Below, piece after piece: positions 1 to 8,390 of a DNA stretch of 64,000 bases; positions within the stretch are counted from its first letter, which is position 1, and each line of letters begins with the position of its first letter. Below the pieces are notes generated by a model. That model ran no database searches. It saw nothing but the letters and a program-made list of their open reading frames with translations, and had not been told where the DNA came from. This DNA is from Verrucomicrobiaceae bacterium (GTDB lineage: Bacteria > Verrucomicrobiota > Verrucomicrobiia > Verrucomicrobiales > Verrucomicrobiaceae): the NCBI GenBank assembly GCA_016795365.1, contig JAEUHN010000047.1:1-64000 (forward strand), given 5' to 3'. A program made the position numbers and the translations under genes.

Positions 1-266
1 AGGTGCATGTCCTGAAGCCCCAAATTAATGTAGGCCCTGCTGGCATCAGGCTCTGCGTAAGTGGGATTCGACGGAGGGATCAAGGCGAAGCCAAGCTGTC
101 CCAACGTCGCGGCGATCTGAACGGCATCGGGGGCCGCATTGTTGACCGTCCCGATCTTGTGGTAGTCTCTATTGCCGATGACGACGGCCACTCGTCGCTC
201 CGGCAATTGCGCGTGCAGCACGAGGCCGCCCATCGCGAACAACAAGCAGACGCGCCAGAGGTTCAT
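1..266 (-). CDS. Caspase-like (peptidase C14) protein, N-terminal part only
   Basis: The reading frame starts at 266 on the minus strand and runs off the left edge, so only about 88 residues are visible. They show a signal-peptide-like start (MNLWRVCLLFAMGGLVLHAQ) followed by RRVAVVIGNRDY and an Asn-Ala-Ala-Pro-Asp-Ala segment. This is the usual opening beta strand and first loop of bacterial caspase-like (C14) domains, which are cysteine peptidases cutting after Arg, Lys or Asp. The catalytic His and Cys lie outside the window, so activity cannot be judged. The ATG overlaps the TGA of the upstream lipoprotein gene (ATGA), which implies translational coupling. Family call is from the start of the domain only. 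Confidence 0.7.
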   Translation of the reverse strand, partial: MNLWRVCLLFAMGGLVLHAQLPERRVAVVIGNRDYHKIGTVNNAAPDAVQIAATLGQLGFALIPPSNPTYAEPDASRAYINLGLQDMH

Positions 267-976
267 CGGTAGATCGGTTGCTGCTGTTGCGGGTAAACGG
301 GCTGCTGGATCGGGTAGCCCGGTTGTGGCTGGGGATATGAAGGCTGCGGCGGGTAGGTGGGCTGAGGTTGGCCCCATCCGCTCGTCTGCGGGTAGAGTGG
401 CTGAATTTGATCCCAGTCAGGCAGAACAAACTCCTGCTGAACGGCCATGGCGATGCGCTGGCGCTCTACAGTGTCCATGACGCTCCGGGCCTGTCCCAGC
501 AAGCGATCTGCAAGCTGGATGGTCAACAACAAGCCAGCCACCATACTTCGCTCGCGCTTCATGCGGGCATACTGCTCGCCAAATTGGGTCTGGCTTTGCT
601 GCGCCTGTGCAAGGGCGCTGTTGGTGTAGGTGGTGAACACGGGCTGTGCCATCGCGATGTCGCGGGCCATGTATTGTCCGGCTGTTGCCCAATGGAGCCT
701 GGCGGTGCGATAAAGGGCGACGGCTTGCTGCACTTCGATGACCTCATAGGGAGGCTGACCTCCGGCACGGATCTCTCCGGCCATGCGAATCAGATTGCGG
801 TGGGATTCGCGCACTCTTTGCAGATGCTGATCCAGAGTGATGCCTCCGGGCAGCTGCACCTGAGACTGAGGTGGATACGGCTGTGGCTGCAGTGTAGCCG
901 GCCCGTTGTAAGGAGGACAAGCCGTTAGCAAAACGCTGAGAGTCGCCAGAAGGCAGAAGGTGAGGCGCTGTTTCAT
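263..976 (-). CDS. Putative lipoprotein with Pro/Gln/Tyr-rich tail
   Basis: A 237-residue protein whose function is not recognised. I chose the ATG at 976 because it opens a lipoprotein signal (MKQRLTFCLLATLSVLLTAC, Cys at residue 20); an upstream in-frame start at 1027 would bury this signal. The middle, roughly residues 45-180, is predicted helical and rich in Gln, Ala and Arg. The last 45 or so residues are a low-complexity tail of repeated Tyr-Pro-Gln and Pro-Gln-Pro units. No Shine-Dalgarno sequence precedes the start. Its stop codon overlaps the start of the caspase-like gene, so the two are probably made together, and the lipoprotein may be a membrane-anchored partner; that partnership is inference. 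Confidence 0.75.
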   Translation of the reverse strand: MKQRLTFCLLATLSVLLTACPPYNGPATLQPQPYPPQSQVQLPGGITLDQHLQRVRESHRNLIRMAGEIRAGGQPPYEVIEVQQAVALYRTARLHWATAGQYMARDIAMAQPVFTTYTNSALAQAQQSQTQFGEQYARMKRERSMVAGLLLTIQLADRLLGQARSVMDTVERQRIAMAVQQEFVLPDWDQIQPLYPQTSGWGQPQPTYPPQPSYPQPQPGYPIQQPVYPQQQQPIYR

Positions 977-1052
977 GGGAGGGAGGAAAGCGCAGGCTAA
1001 GTCTTTTGCTGCTTCAAACGCAATCACGAAGTCGGGTTTGTTCGGTCTAACG

Positions 1053-3983
1053 TCACTCCCGCGAACCCGGCGTGATCTTCATCTGCACGTCCTTGCCCTC
1101 GCGCTGCACGGTGATGTCGGTCTCTTTGCCGATCTTCAAGTCGCCGAGAATGGAGGTGTAGTCGTAGATGTTGAGCACGTCTTTGCCGCCGAGCTTGATG
1201 ATGATGTCGCCGCCTTTGACACCGGCCTTCGCTGCGGGGCCAATCGGTGACACGCCGCTGAGCTTCACGCCTTTGATGTCGCCCTGCGCGTAGTCGGGGA
1301 TGGTGCCGAGGTAGGCTCTCATGCCGCCGCGTGAGCCCTGGTTCTTCGGCGCTTCCATCACCACGTAGTCGGGCGCAGCGACGTTGGTGGCGATGCCGCG
1401 CGCGATGAGGCCCATGAGCTTGGCGATCTTGGCGGCTTGGTCGTAGTTGATCTTGTCGGCGGTGTCGGTGGGCAGGTGATAATCCTCATGGCTGCCGGTG
1501 AAGGCGTTCAGCGTGGGGATGCCGCGCAGATAAAACGTGGTGCTGTCGGTGGGCAGATGCGCGTCGTTTTGCGTGGTGATGGGCAGGCCGATGGGCGCGT
1601 TGCGCTTCTCGATTTCCTTGGGCCACAGCGTGCTGCTGCCCACACCTTGGAGCACGAGCGTTTTGTTGAAGCGTCCGATCATGTCCATGTTCAGGCATGC
1701 GGCGATCATGCCTTTCAGCGACGACTCCGGCTTGCCAGTGATCATCTTGGCGAGGTCTTCGACGAAGTGATTGCTGCCGAGCAAACCGAGTTCCTCACCA
1801 CTCCAGGCGATGAACATCACATCGCGTTTCATGTCGAGCTTGCCTTGCTTCTTCAGGTCCGCGAGCCACTGCGCGATCTCGATCACCCCCGCAGTGCCGC
1901 TGGCGTTGTCGTCAGCGCCATGATGAATCTTGTGAACGTCATCGCCCTTCGCGCGTGAGTTACTGCCGCCGTTGCGGCCCAGGTGATCGACATGCGCGCA
2001 GACGATGAGCGGCGGCGTGTGGAAGTCGGGCTCCGCCTTCGCGGGCAAGGTGCCGAGCACGTTGCGGCCCGTCTTCTTCTCCTGCTTGATCGCGATGCTC
2101 GCGGCGAGCTTCAATCCTTTGCATTCGATGCCGCCCATGAGGTCGCCGTTGTCGAGCTTGTCTTGCAGTTCCTTCAAGGTCTTGCCCGCAGGCTTGAGCA
2201 ACTCATCGCCCACGGCGTCGGTGAGGCTGATCGCAGGAATGCCGGACGTGGCGAGCGACGCATCGAACTGCATCGGCACGAGTTGCTCCACAACCTTGCT
2301 GTTCGGCCCGCTGACGACGAGCAACCCACGCGCGCCCTTCTGCCGTGCGATCATCGCCTTCTGCCGCAGGCTGGTGTAGCGGATCAATTCGTTGCGGCGC
2401 TTGCTATCGATGCCCTCTGGCAAGTAGCGCAGCACGAGCACCCACTTGTCCTTCACGTCGAGGTGCGCGTAGCTGCTGTAAGGCTCGATCTTTTTGCCGT
2501 CCTCGCCAGTTGCTTCGTCGGGCGTCTCGATGCCGTAGCCAGCGAAGACGATGTCGCTCGCGGGCACGCTGCCGGTTTGCGAAAAGGTGAGCGGACGCCA
2601 GTCTTTGTCGGCAGCGAAGGACTTGTCGTTGATCGTCAATGCGTTGCCTTCGCCGAGTGCGACACCTGCCGTGAACTCGAAGTTGTCGAACCAGTCCTTG
2701 TCGCCCGCAGGCACGAGACCGATGTCTTTGAAGCAATCGGCGACATACTGCGTCGCGAGCTTCTCGCCTTCGGTGCCGGTGAGACGGCCATCGAGTTCAT
2801 CGCTGGCAAGGTAGGTGACGTGGCTGCGCATGTCAGCGGACGTGATGTCGGCCGTGGTATCCTTCGGCGCATGGGACGTGTGCGTCTCATTGGACTCGTG
2901 GGTCATTGTCGCAGTCACCGGCTTCGACTTCGCCAACGCCGCGAGTGCGTGATCGTGGGCCCAGTCCGCGATGTAAATCTGCGAGGCACCACCCGAACCG
3001 CGACCACTTGTCCACGCGAGCTTTTTGCCATCGGGCGTAAACACCGGCAGGCCATCGAAACCATCGGTGGTGGTCACGCGCACGGGCTCGTGTTTGCCTT
3101 CCACATCGACGATGTAGAGTTCGAAGTTCGCGAAGCCCTGCAGGTTCGTGGTGAAGATGAGATACTCGCCGTTCGGATGGAAATACGGTGCCCAGCTCAT
3201 CGCGCCGAGCTTCGTGATCTGGCGTTGATCGCTGCCGTCGGCATTCATCGTCCACACCTCGGCTTGATCGCCTTTCGGCGTGAATCGACGCCAGCAAATC
3301 TTCGTGCCGTCCTTGTTGAAGAACGGGCCGCCATCGTAGCCGGGCACATCGGTGAGACGCTTCACGTTCGAGCCATCCGCATCGGCCGTGTAGATGTCCA
3401 TGAAGTATTGCTTGTCGATCTTCAGGCGCTCGGCGTCTTCCTTGCTCAGCTCGTGATCATAAGCCGCGCGATTCGAGGCGAAGACGATGTGCTTGCCATC
3501 AGGCGAGTAGTCGCCCTCGGCATCGTAGCCGCGCGTGTTGGTCAGGTTCTTCAGTGACTTGTCGGCCAGCGTGTATTCCCAGATGTCGTAGTGCTCGTCG
3601 TAGTCCCACGAGTAGCGACGCACCTTGCTCTCCGCGCGCTCCTTGTATTCCTGCGCTTGCAGTTCCTTCGACTTCGGATCGGTGTGCGTGCTGGCGAAGA
3701 GCACGCGCTTGCCATCGGGATGAATCCACGCGCAGGTCGTCTTGCCCATGCCCGGCGAGAGCCGTTCCTGGTCGCCGGTTTCCAGGTCCATGAGGTAGAT
3801 CTGGTAGAAGGGATTGCCCTCCTCGCGCTCGGACTGGAAAACCATCTTCGAGCCATCCGCATTGAAGTAGCCTTCGCCACTGCGCTTCCCTTCGAACGTC
3901 AGCTGACGAATGTTCGATAGGAACGTGGCTTCGGTTTGAGCCAGAGCGAGCGTGGGCAGTAGCAGAGCGGCGAGGAGTTTCAT
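1053..3983 (-). CDS. Secreted PD40 beta-propeller / M28 aminopeptidase / PDZ protein
   Basis: A 976-residue exported protein combining three modules. A signal peptide (MKLLAALLLPTLALAQ) is followed by about 330 residues of WD40-like PD40 (TolB-type) repeats with recurring 'DGKxxxF/W' blades. Next comes a PA-like insert and an M28-family zinc peptidase domain with the expected metal ligands: His-Val-Asp-His in CAHVDHLG, Asp in GADDNASGTAG, Glu-Glu in SGEELGLLG, Asp in NMDMIGR, and His in SHEDYHLPTD. A C-terminal PDZ domain (about residues 880-976) closes it. M28 enzymes remove N-terminal residues from peptides. The ATG at 3983 is preferred over one 15 codons upstream because it starts the signal peptide. 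It probably acts in the periplasm or outside the cell on peptides bound by the propeller. Confidence 0.88.
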   Translation of the reverse strand: MKLLAALLLPTLALAQTEATFLSNIRQLTFEGKRSGEGYFNADGSKMVFQSEREEGNPFYQIYLMDLETGDQERLSPGMGKTTCAWIHPDGKRVLFASTHTDPKSKELQAQEYKERAESKVRRYSWDYDEHYDIWEYTLADKSLKNLTNTRGYDAEGDYSPDGKHIVFASNRAAYDHELSKEDAERLKIDKQYFMDIYTADADGSNVKRLTDVPGYDGGPFFNKDGTKICWRRFTPKGDQAEVWTMNADGSDQRQITKLGAMSWAPYFHPNGEYLIFTTNLQGFANFELYIVDVEGKHEPVRVTTTDGFDGLPVFTPDGKKLAWTSGRGSGGASQIYIADWAHDHALAALAKSKPVTATMTHESNETHTSHAPKDTTADITSADMRSHVTYLASDELDGRLTGTEGEKLATQYVADCFKDIGLVPAGDKDWFDNFEFTAGVALGEGNALTINDKSFAADKDWRPLTFSQTGSVPASDIVFAGYGIETPDEATGEDGKKIEPYSSYAHLDVKDKWVLVLRYLPEGIDSKRRNELIRYTSLRQKAMIARQKGARGLLVVSGPNSKVVEQLVPMQFDASLATSGIPAISLTDAVGDELLKPAGKTLKELQDKLDNGDLMGGIECKGLKLAASIAIKQEKKTGRNVLGTLPAKAEPDFHTPPLIVCAHVDHLGRNGGSNSRAKGDDVHKIHHGADDNASGTAGVIEIAQWLADLKKQGKLDMKRDVMFIAWSGEELGLLGSNHFVEDLAKMITGKPESSLKGMIAACLNMDMIGRFNKTLVLQGVGSSTLWPKEIEKRNAPIGLPITTQNDAHLPTDSTTFYLRGIPTLNAFTGSHEDYHLPTDTADKINYDQAAKIAKLMGLIARGIATNVAAPDYVVMEAPKNQGSRGGMRAYLGTIPDYAQGDIKGVKLSGVSPIGPAAKAGVKGGDIIIKLGGKDVLNIYDYTSILGDLKIGKETDITVQREGKDVQMKITPGSRE

Positions 3984-4047
3984 GGGCGTGCGAAGATACG
4001 AACGTGGCGAGCAGGCGACGCTTCTCAAACGGTGTGCGCGATGCCTC

Positions 4048-5241
4048 TTACACCAGTGCGTTCGGCTTGCTCCATTTCACGCGTGCCATCGCGAGCTCGC
4101 CACGAGTCGTCTTCGGGCACCAGGAGCCGTCGGTGATCCAGGACTCATCGGGCGTGGCGTTGGCAATGCCGAAGTTACCGTTGAAGGCGACCAGTTCGGG
4201 ATGGTTGGTCGAGTCACCGACGATTGGTAGTGCGATGCGCTCGGTCGCCTTGATCAAGCGCAGTCTCTTCACATCGACCTGAGCGACCCACAGCGGGGCG
4301 CGCCAGCGGGCGATCTTCTCGTTGGATGGATCCCGCCGGGTGTAAACGAGGAACAAACCGTCCGAGTGTGTGAGCCAGTGCTGCTGCGTGGTGGACATGT
4401 CGATGGGCGTGCCATCATCCCAGGCCCAGGCTTGCTTGGGCTCGTAGTGCAGGCCGTCGTCGCTGACGGCGACGTAGCCACGACTGTCTTCCGCGCGGAT
4501 AGTGAGGTAGAACTTGTTTTGAAAACGTGTGAGCGAGGGCTCCAGCAGGCCACGACCCTTCTCGTTGGTCAGCGCATTGCCGGTTTCTTTGATCGTGAGT
4601 GCCTTGCCATCGAAGGCGCAGCGAACGCCGCACACGCTGCGTGCCTTGCCTTTAACGCCAAAGGTGAAACTCATCATCACATCGCCGTCGGGCATTACCA
4701 CGCGCTGGCCGCAGTTGTTCGAGTAGATCTCGCTGCCGCGCGGATCATCCCACACGAGCTTTTGTCGCGGACCCCACGCGCCGTCCTTCCACACGGCATA
4801 GATGGGCCAGCGCGGTGGCTGGTTGCGATCGAAGCCCTTGCCTGTGTAGAAGACGTTGTGCCCGAGCGCGAGCACGCTGCCGGTCGGCGCATGATACTCC
4901 GGCGTGATGTCGCACACGCCTTCGTTCCAGCCGTCCTGCGCAAGCACATGACCGAGCGGCGGCGCGGGCTCGAACTTGCTCCACGTCTTGCCGTTGTCCG
5001 ATGACAAAGTGAAATGCACATGCCCGAAGTAGTCCGAGCCCATGATCGGCTGAAGCGTCATGAACATCTGCGAGCCGATGCGGCAAGCGCGCGGATGAAA
5101 CCACAGCGGTCCCTCTGCGCCCTCGGGCACCACGACTTGCTTCTCGATGGATTGCAGCAAGGGCTTGTCTTCGGCGCGAACGACGGTGGTAGCGGCAAGC
5201 GCAAGGCTTTGAGTCAAGAAGGAGCGACGGGTGTAAGGCAT
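4048..5241 (-). CDS. Tat-exported sialidase-like (BNR/Asp-box) protein
   Basis: A 397-residue protein with a twin-arginine signal (TRRSFLTQSLALAATTVV). It carries at least one clear Asp-box (SSDNGKTW, about residues 80-87) and a weaker one (SDDGLHY), the marks of the six-bladed sialidase/neuraminidase propeller. Members of this family in Verrucomicrobiota and Planctomycetota are annotated as exo-alpha-sialidase or simply sialidase-like; many have unknown glycan substrates. I cannot confirm the catalytic Arg triad from sequence alone, so enzymatic sialidase activity is not claimed. It is divergent from the MFS gene, with 70 bp between the starts, and lies 64 bp upstream of the M28 gene on the same strand. 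Confidence 0.75.
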   Translation of the reverse strand: MPYTRRSFLTQSLALAATTVVRAEDKPLLQSIEKQVVVPEGAEGPLWFHPRACRIGSQMFMTLQPIMGSDYFGHVHFTLSSDNGKTWSKFEPAPPLGHVLAQDGWNEGVCDITPEYHAPTGSVLALGHNVFYTGKGFDRNQPPRWPIYAVWKDGAWGPRQKLVWDDPRGSEIYSNNCGQRVVMPDGDVMMSFTFGVKGKARSVCGVRCAFDGKALTIKETGNALTNEKGRGLLEPSLTRFQNKFYLTIRAEDSRGYVAVSDDGLHYEPKQAWAWDDGTPIDMSTTQQHWLTHSDGLFLVYTRRDPSNEKIARWRAPLWVAQVDVKRLRLIKATERIALPIVGDSTNHPELVAFNGNFGIANATPDESWITDGSWCPKTTRGELAMARVKWSKPNALV

Positions 5242-5311
5242 GGTGCTGCATACGCACGAAGTCCCGCGCCTTCATCAGTGGACGACGTGAGTTTCATCTT
5301 CACTCTGCGCG

Positions 5312-6451
5312 ATGATTCAATCGCTGCTCTGGCTCTGCCTTTCCACGCTGCTGACGGTCGCTGGCTTTGCCGGTGCGCTGCCGGCGGCGGCGACGGTGAT
5401 GGAGAAGCAAGGCATGAGCGCGGGTGTCATCGGCGTCATCACGTCGTTCGTGTATGCAGGCGTGCTGTGCATGGCTCCGTTTCAGCTGCGGCTAGCGAAG
5501 CGCTTCGGTGCGGTAGTAACATATCAGATGGGCAAGGTGTCCAGCGCGTGCGGCTTCACAGGGCTTGCGTTCGCGCATCATGAAGCGATGTGGTCGCTCG
5601 CGACGCTGTGCATCGGATTGGGCGCAGGCTTAACGTGGCCGGTGACGGATAGCCTCGTCGCGGCCTTTGCGCCGGAGGACAAGAAGGGCTCGTGGATGGG
5701 CTTGTTTCAAACGGGCATGGGCGCGGCGTTTGCACTGGGGCCGTTCATTGCCTCGGTGGTGAAGCCGGATGCGATGTTCATCACGGCAGCGATCACGGGC
5801 TTGGTGACGAGCTTGCCGTTGCTCGGTCGTCGTGTGGAGATGCAACGCGATGCCTCAGCACCGAAGGAAGGTTTGTGGGAGGTGCTGCGCATGGCACCTG
5901 AGTTGCCGGTGCTCGGCTTCATCGGCGGCTTCTTCGAGAACGGCACCCACACCGCGATCACGCTGTCGGCGCTCGCCTTGAGCTGGAAGGAATCCGCGGC
6001 CATCGCGCTCGCGGGCGTGATCGGTGCGGGGGCGTTTGTGATTCAGTATCCCGTGGGCAAGCTCGCTGACACACGCGGCGCGCATCGCATCATCGTCATC
6101 ACGTTGCTCGTGATGATCGCGAGCTGTCTGCCGCTGCCGATGGGCCACACGGTGCCTTGGCTGCTGTGGGTGATCGCGTTTGTCTGGGGCGCAGCGGGCG
6201 GCTGTCTCTACACGCTCGCGATGACGGGCATGGCACAGCGTTTCTCTGGCGCACGAGTGATGACCGCGACGACGATCATGGTGATGAGCTACACCGTTGG
6301 CGGCATCTCGGGTCCTGCGGTGGCGGGCTATGCGGTGGAGTGGTCGCCGCTGATCGGACCGATGGTGTTGTTCATCGTGGCGTCGCTGCTGGGCTTGATG
6401 CGGCGGCGACCAGGGTCGCAGGTCAGTTGTCCTTCATCGGACTGCGGATGA
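5312..6451 (+). CDS. MFS transporter
   Basis: A 379-residue integral membrane protein with about 11-12 hydrophobic helices. Helices 1-2 include GALPAAATVMEKQGMSAG, and a loop between helices 2 and 3 has basic residues (LRLAKRFGAV) as in the major facilitator superfamily. A second half beginning near residue 190 repeats the pattern, with a KLADTRGAHR loop matching the conserved MFS motif A position. Its substrate cannot be told from sequence; the divergent sialidase-like neighbour hints at a sugar or sugar acid, but this is only context. The 3' end overlaps the convergent DUF4340 gene by 29 bp. Confidence 0.8.
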   Translation: MIQSLLWLCLSTLLTVAGFAGALPAAATVMEKQGMSAGVIGVITSFVYAGVLCMAPFQLRLAKRFGAVVTYQMGKVSSACGFTGLAFAHHEAMWSLATLCIGLGAGLTWPVTDSLVAAFAPEDKKGSWMGLFQTGMGAAFALGPFIASVVKPDAMFITAAITGLVTSLPLLGRRVEMQRDASAPKEGLWEVLRMAPELPVLGFIGGFFENGTHTAITLSALALSWKESAAIALAGVIGAGAFVIQYPVGKLADTRGAHRIIVITLLVMIASCLPLPMGHTVPWLLWVIAFVWGAAGGCLYTLAMTGMAQRFSGARVMTATTIMVMSYTVGGISGPAVAGYAVEWSPLIGPMVLFIVASLLGLMRRRPGSQVSCPSSDCG

Positions 6452-8294
6452 GTTCCATCAGCGTGCTGCGCGTGATCAGGAACACGTCCGGGCCTTCATT
6501 GACGCGACCGTAGTAAAGGGCGGTGTCAGTTCCGGCCACCGTGGGTGCGAAGTTCAACTGCAAGGTCTTCGTTGGACTCGCAAGATTGCCGGGTTCGGTC
6601 AGCAAGGTGACTTGAAACGTGATGGCCGGAAGCTGGAGGGCCTTGGTGCCGTCGGTGCGATCCTGGGCCCAGTCTTCCACGGTCAATCCGCCCAACTTGT
6701 CGGCGAGTTGGTCAGCTTTGACGCGGTCGAGGGCGGCGGAAATGTCAGTGCCTGCACGGTTGCCGGACCACTGGGCGGTCACCGGATTGTAGTCGAGCAC
6801 GACGGTGGGATTGGTGCCGAGAGTGATGGCAATCTGGCGGAGGGCGAACTGGCTGAAGCGCACGGGATTCGTGGCCTTCCAGCGGACGTTGTCACGGGGC
6901 ACCGCATTGAGGATCGAAGCACCCACTCGGTAGATGAAGGGCTCGTGTTCATACTTGGCGAAGATGTTCCCCTGAGTGTCCTGGCCAAAAATGAGCACCA
7001 TGTTCGTCGTGATAACTGGCGAGACGGCGAAGGACTTGCCCGGTGTCTTGAGGCCTCCAACGTCGTTCGCTGGCCGGTCGCCGGTTTCGTTCCAGGACAA
7101 AACGATGAACGGCTTGTCCAGACCATAGGGCTCGACGTTGGCCGCTGAGTCGGCGACGAACTCTTTCACGCGATGCTCATTGAGGGCTTCGAACAGTTTG
7201 GCAATGCGGTCGCCGTTCGCGGGTTCCCAGGCACCGTGACGCTGGAGCTGCCAGCGGTCGCCTTCCTTGCGCAGGGCGACCTCGCCAGCGATGGCGCTGC
7301 GAACTCCCACGGCATCGACTTTCTCCGCATCCACGCGACCGAGGTGATCATCGCGCAAATCGTTAAGCTGCACCCAGAGCTGGGCGAGACGGTCGCTGGT
7401 AACGGTGTAGCCGTGCTGGCGATGCTGGATGACAGCCTGCGTTTGGCCGCCTTTCACGTCGGGCGGAGTCAGGAGCGTCATCTCGACGGGCTTCTCGAAA
7501 GCGGGGGTGGTCAGCGTGATTTTGAGCGCATCGGAGGGTGAGGCGGTCTTGAGTTCGTTCGAGGTGGCCACTGCGCTGATCTTGAGGCCCAGGATGGTGG
7601 CGAGCAGTTCGTTGATGCGTTCGTTGTGGCCACGCGTTTGGAGCGGCTTTACGAGGTCCCAGGGGGCTTTCGGCTTGGGCCGCGAGACTTCGATTTGGCC
7701 ATGGCCGTTGCTGAGGGCGATGCGGGACACGCTTTCGGCGGGAACGCGAATGAGGCGATCGTCGCGCCAGGATTCCACGGACTTCTTCAACAAGGCGGGC
7801 AGGGTGGTGCGCACGACGTGGATTTCGTGTTCACCAGCGGCTTTGCCTGGGACTGACAGGTAACAAGCCCCATCAATGGCCGAGCCGTTGCCCACCCAGC
7901 ATTCGGCGGTGGTCTTCCCTGCGGATCGAATCTGGATGTGGGCCATGGGCTTTTCGAGCCCGGTCATCTGCCAGGTTTCGAGGCTGAGGTCGGCACGACG
8001 GAGATGGTCCAGCCACTCGGCGGATTCCATGGCAGCGAGCAATTCATCGACCCGCTCGGGATTGGCCACGTCATCGACGGGCTTTCCAACGGTCCAAAAG
8101 TGATTGGCCACGGTGAGGTGCACTGTGCTGTCAGGCGACTCGACGATGATCTCATCCACCTTCGCCTTGTCGAAGGGCAGGGGATTGCTCATCGCCTGGG
8201 TGCCGGAGCCGGTCAGTTTCCAGCGATCCGAAAAAACTGCAGTGCCAAGGGCGGCGGCGATGAGGATCAAAAACAGCGTGGTGCGGGTGCGCAT
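6423..8294 (-). CDS. DUF4340 domain protein of a Gld-type ABC export system
   Basis: A 623-residue protein with one N-terminal membrane helix (TTLFLILIAAALGTAVF) and a long extracytoplasmic part. The segment from about residue 45 (KAKVDEIIVES) through WDLVKPLQTRGHNERIN has the repeated beta-rich units of DUF4340. Proteins of this family usually follow a GldG-like protein and an ABC-2 permease; the exact role is unknown. Here it is the last gene of that set, 96 bp downstream of the GldG-like gene. The intergenic stretch 8295-8390 is purine-rich on the plus strand and shows no other feature. Confidence 0.82.
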   Translation of the reverse strand: MRTRTTLFLILIAAALGTAVFSDRWKLTGSGTQAMSNPLPFDKAKVDEIIVESPDSTVHLTVANHFWTVGKPVDDVANPERVDELLAAMESAEWLDHLRRADLSLETWQMTGLEKPMAHIQIRSAGKTTAECWVGNGSAIDGACYLSVPGKAAGEHEIHVVRTTLPALLKKSVESWRDDRLIRVPAESVSRIALSNGHGQIEVSRPKPKAPWDLVKPLQTRGHNERINELLATILGLKISAVATSNELKTASPSDALKITLTTPAFEKPVEMTLLTPPDVKGGQTQAVIQHRQHGYTVTSDRLAQLWVQLNDLRDDHLGRVDAEKVDAVGVRSAIAGEVALRKEGDRWQLQRHGAWEPANGDRIAKLFEALNEHRVKEFVADSAANVEPYGLDKPFIVLSWNETGDRPANDVGGLKTPGKSFAVSPVITTNMVLIFGQDTQGNIFAKYEHEPFIYRVGASILNAVPRDNVRWKATNPVRFSQFALRQIAITLGTNPTVVLDYNPVTAQWSGNRAGTDISAALDRVKADQLADKLGGLTVEDWAQDRTDGTKALQLPAITFQVTLLTEPGNLASPTKTLQLNFAPTVAGTDTALYYGRVNEGPDVFLITRSTLMELIRSPMKDN

Positions 8295-8390
8295 GAGAAA
8301 GGTTGAAGCTGGAAAGATGAAGTATGAAGAAGGAGCAGGTGACAGACAGGACGAGCGTCACTTCATCCGTCATGCTTCATCGTTCAGACT

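Noticed and set aside
1983..3557. A 524-codon open frame on the plus strand opposite the M28 fusion gene
   Set aside because: It is antisense to a gene with complete catalytic motifs; its product is Arg/Val/His-rich with no domain, as expected from high-GC shadow frames.
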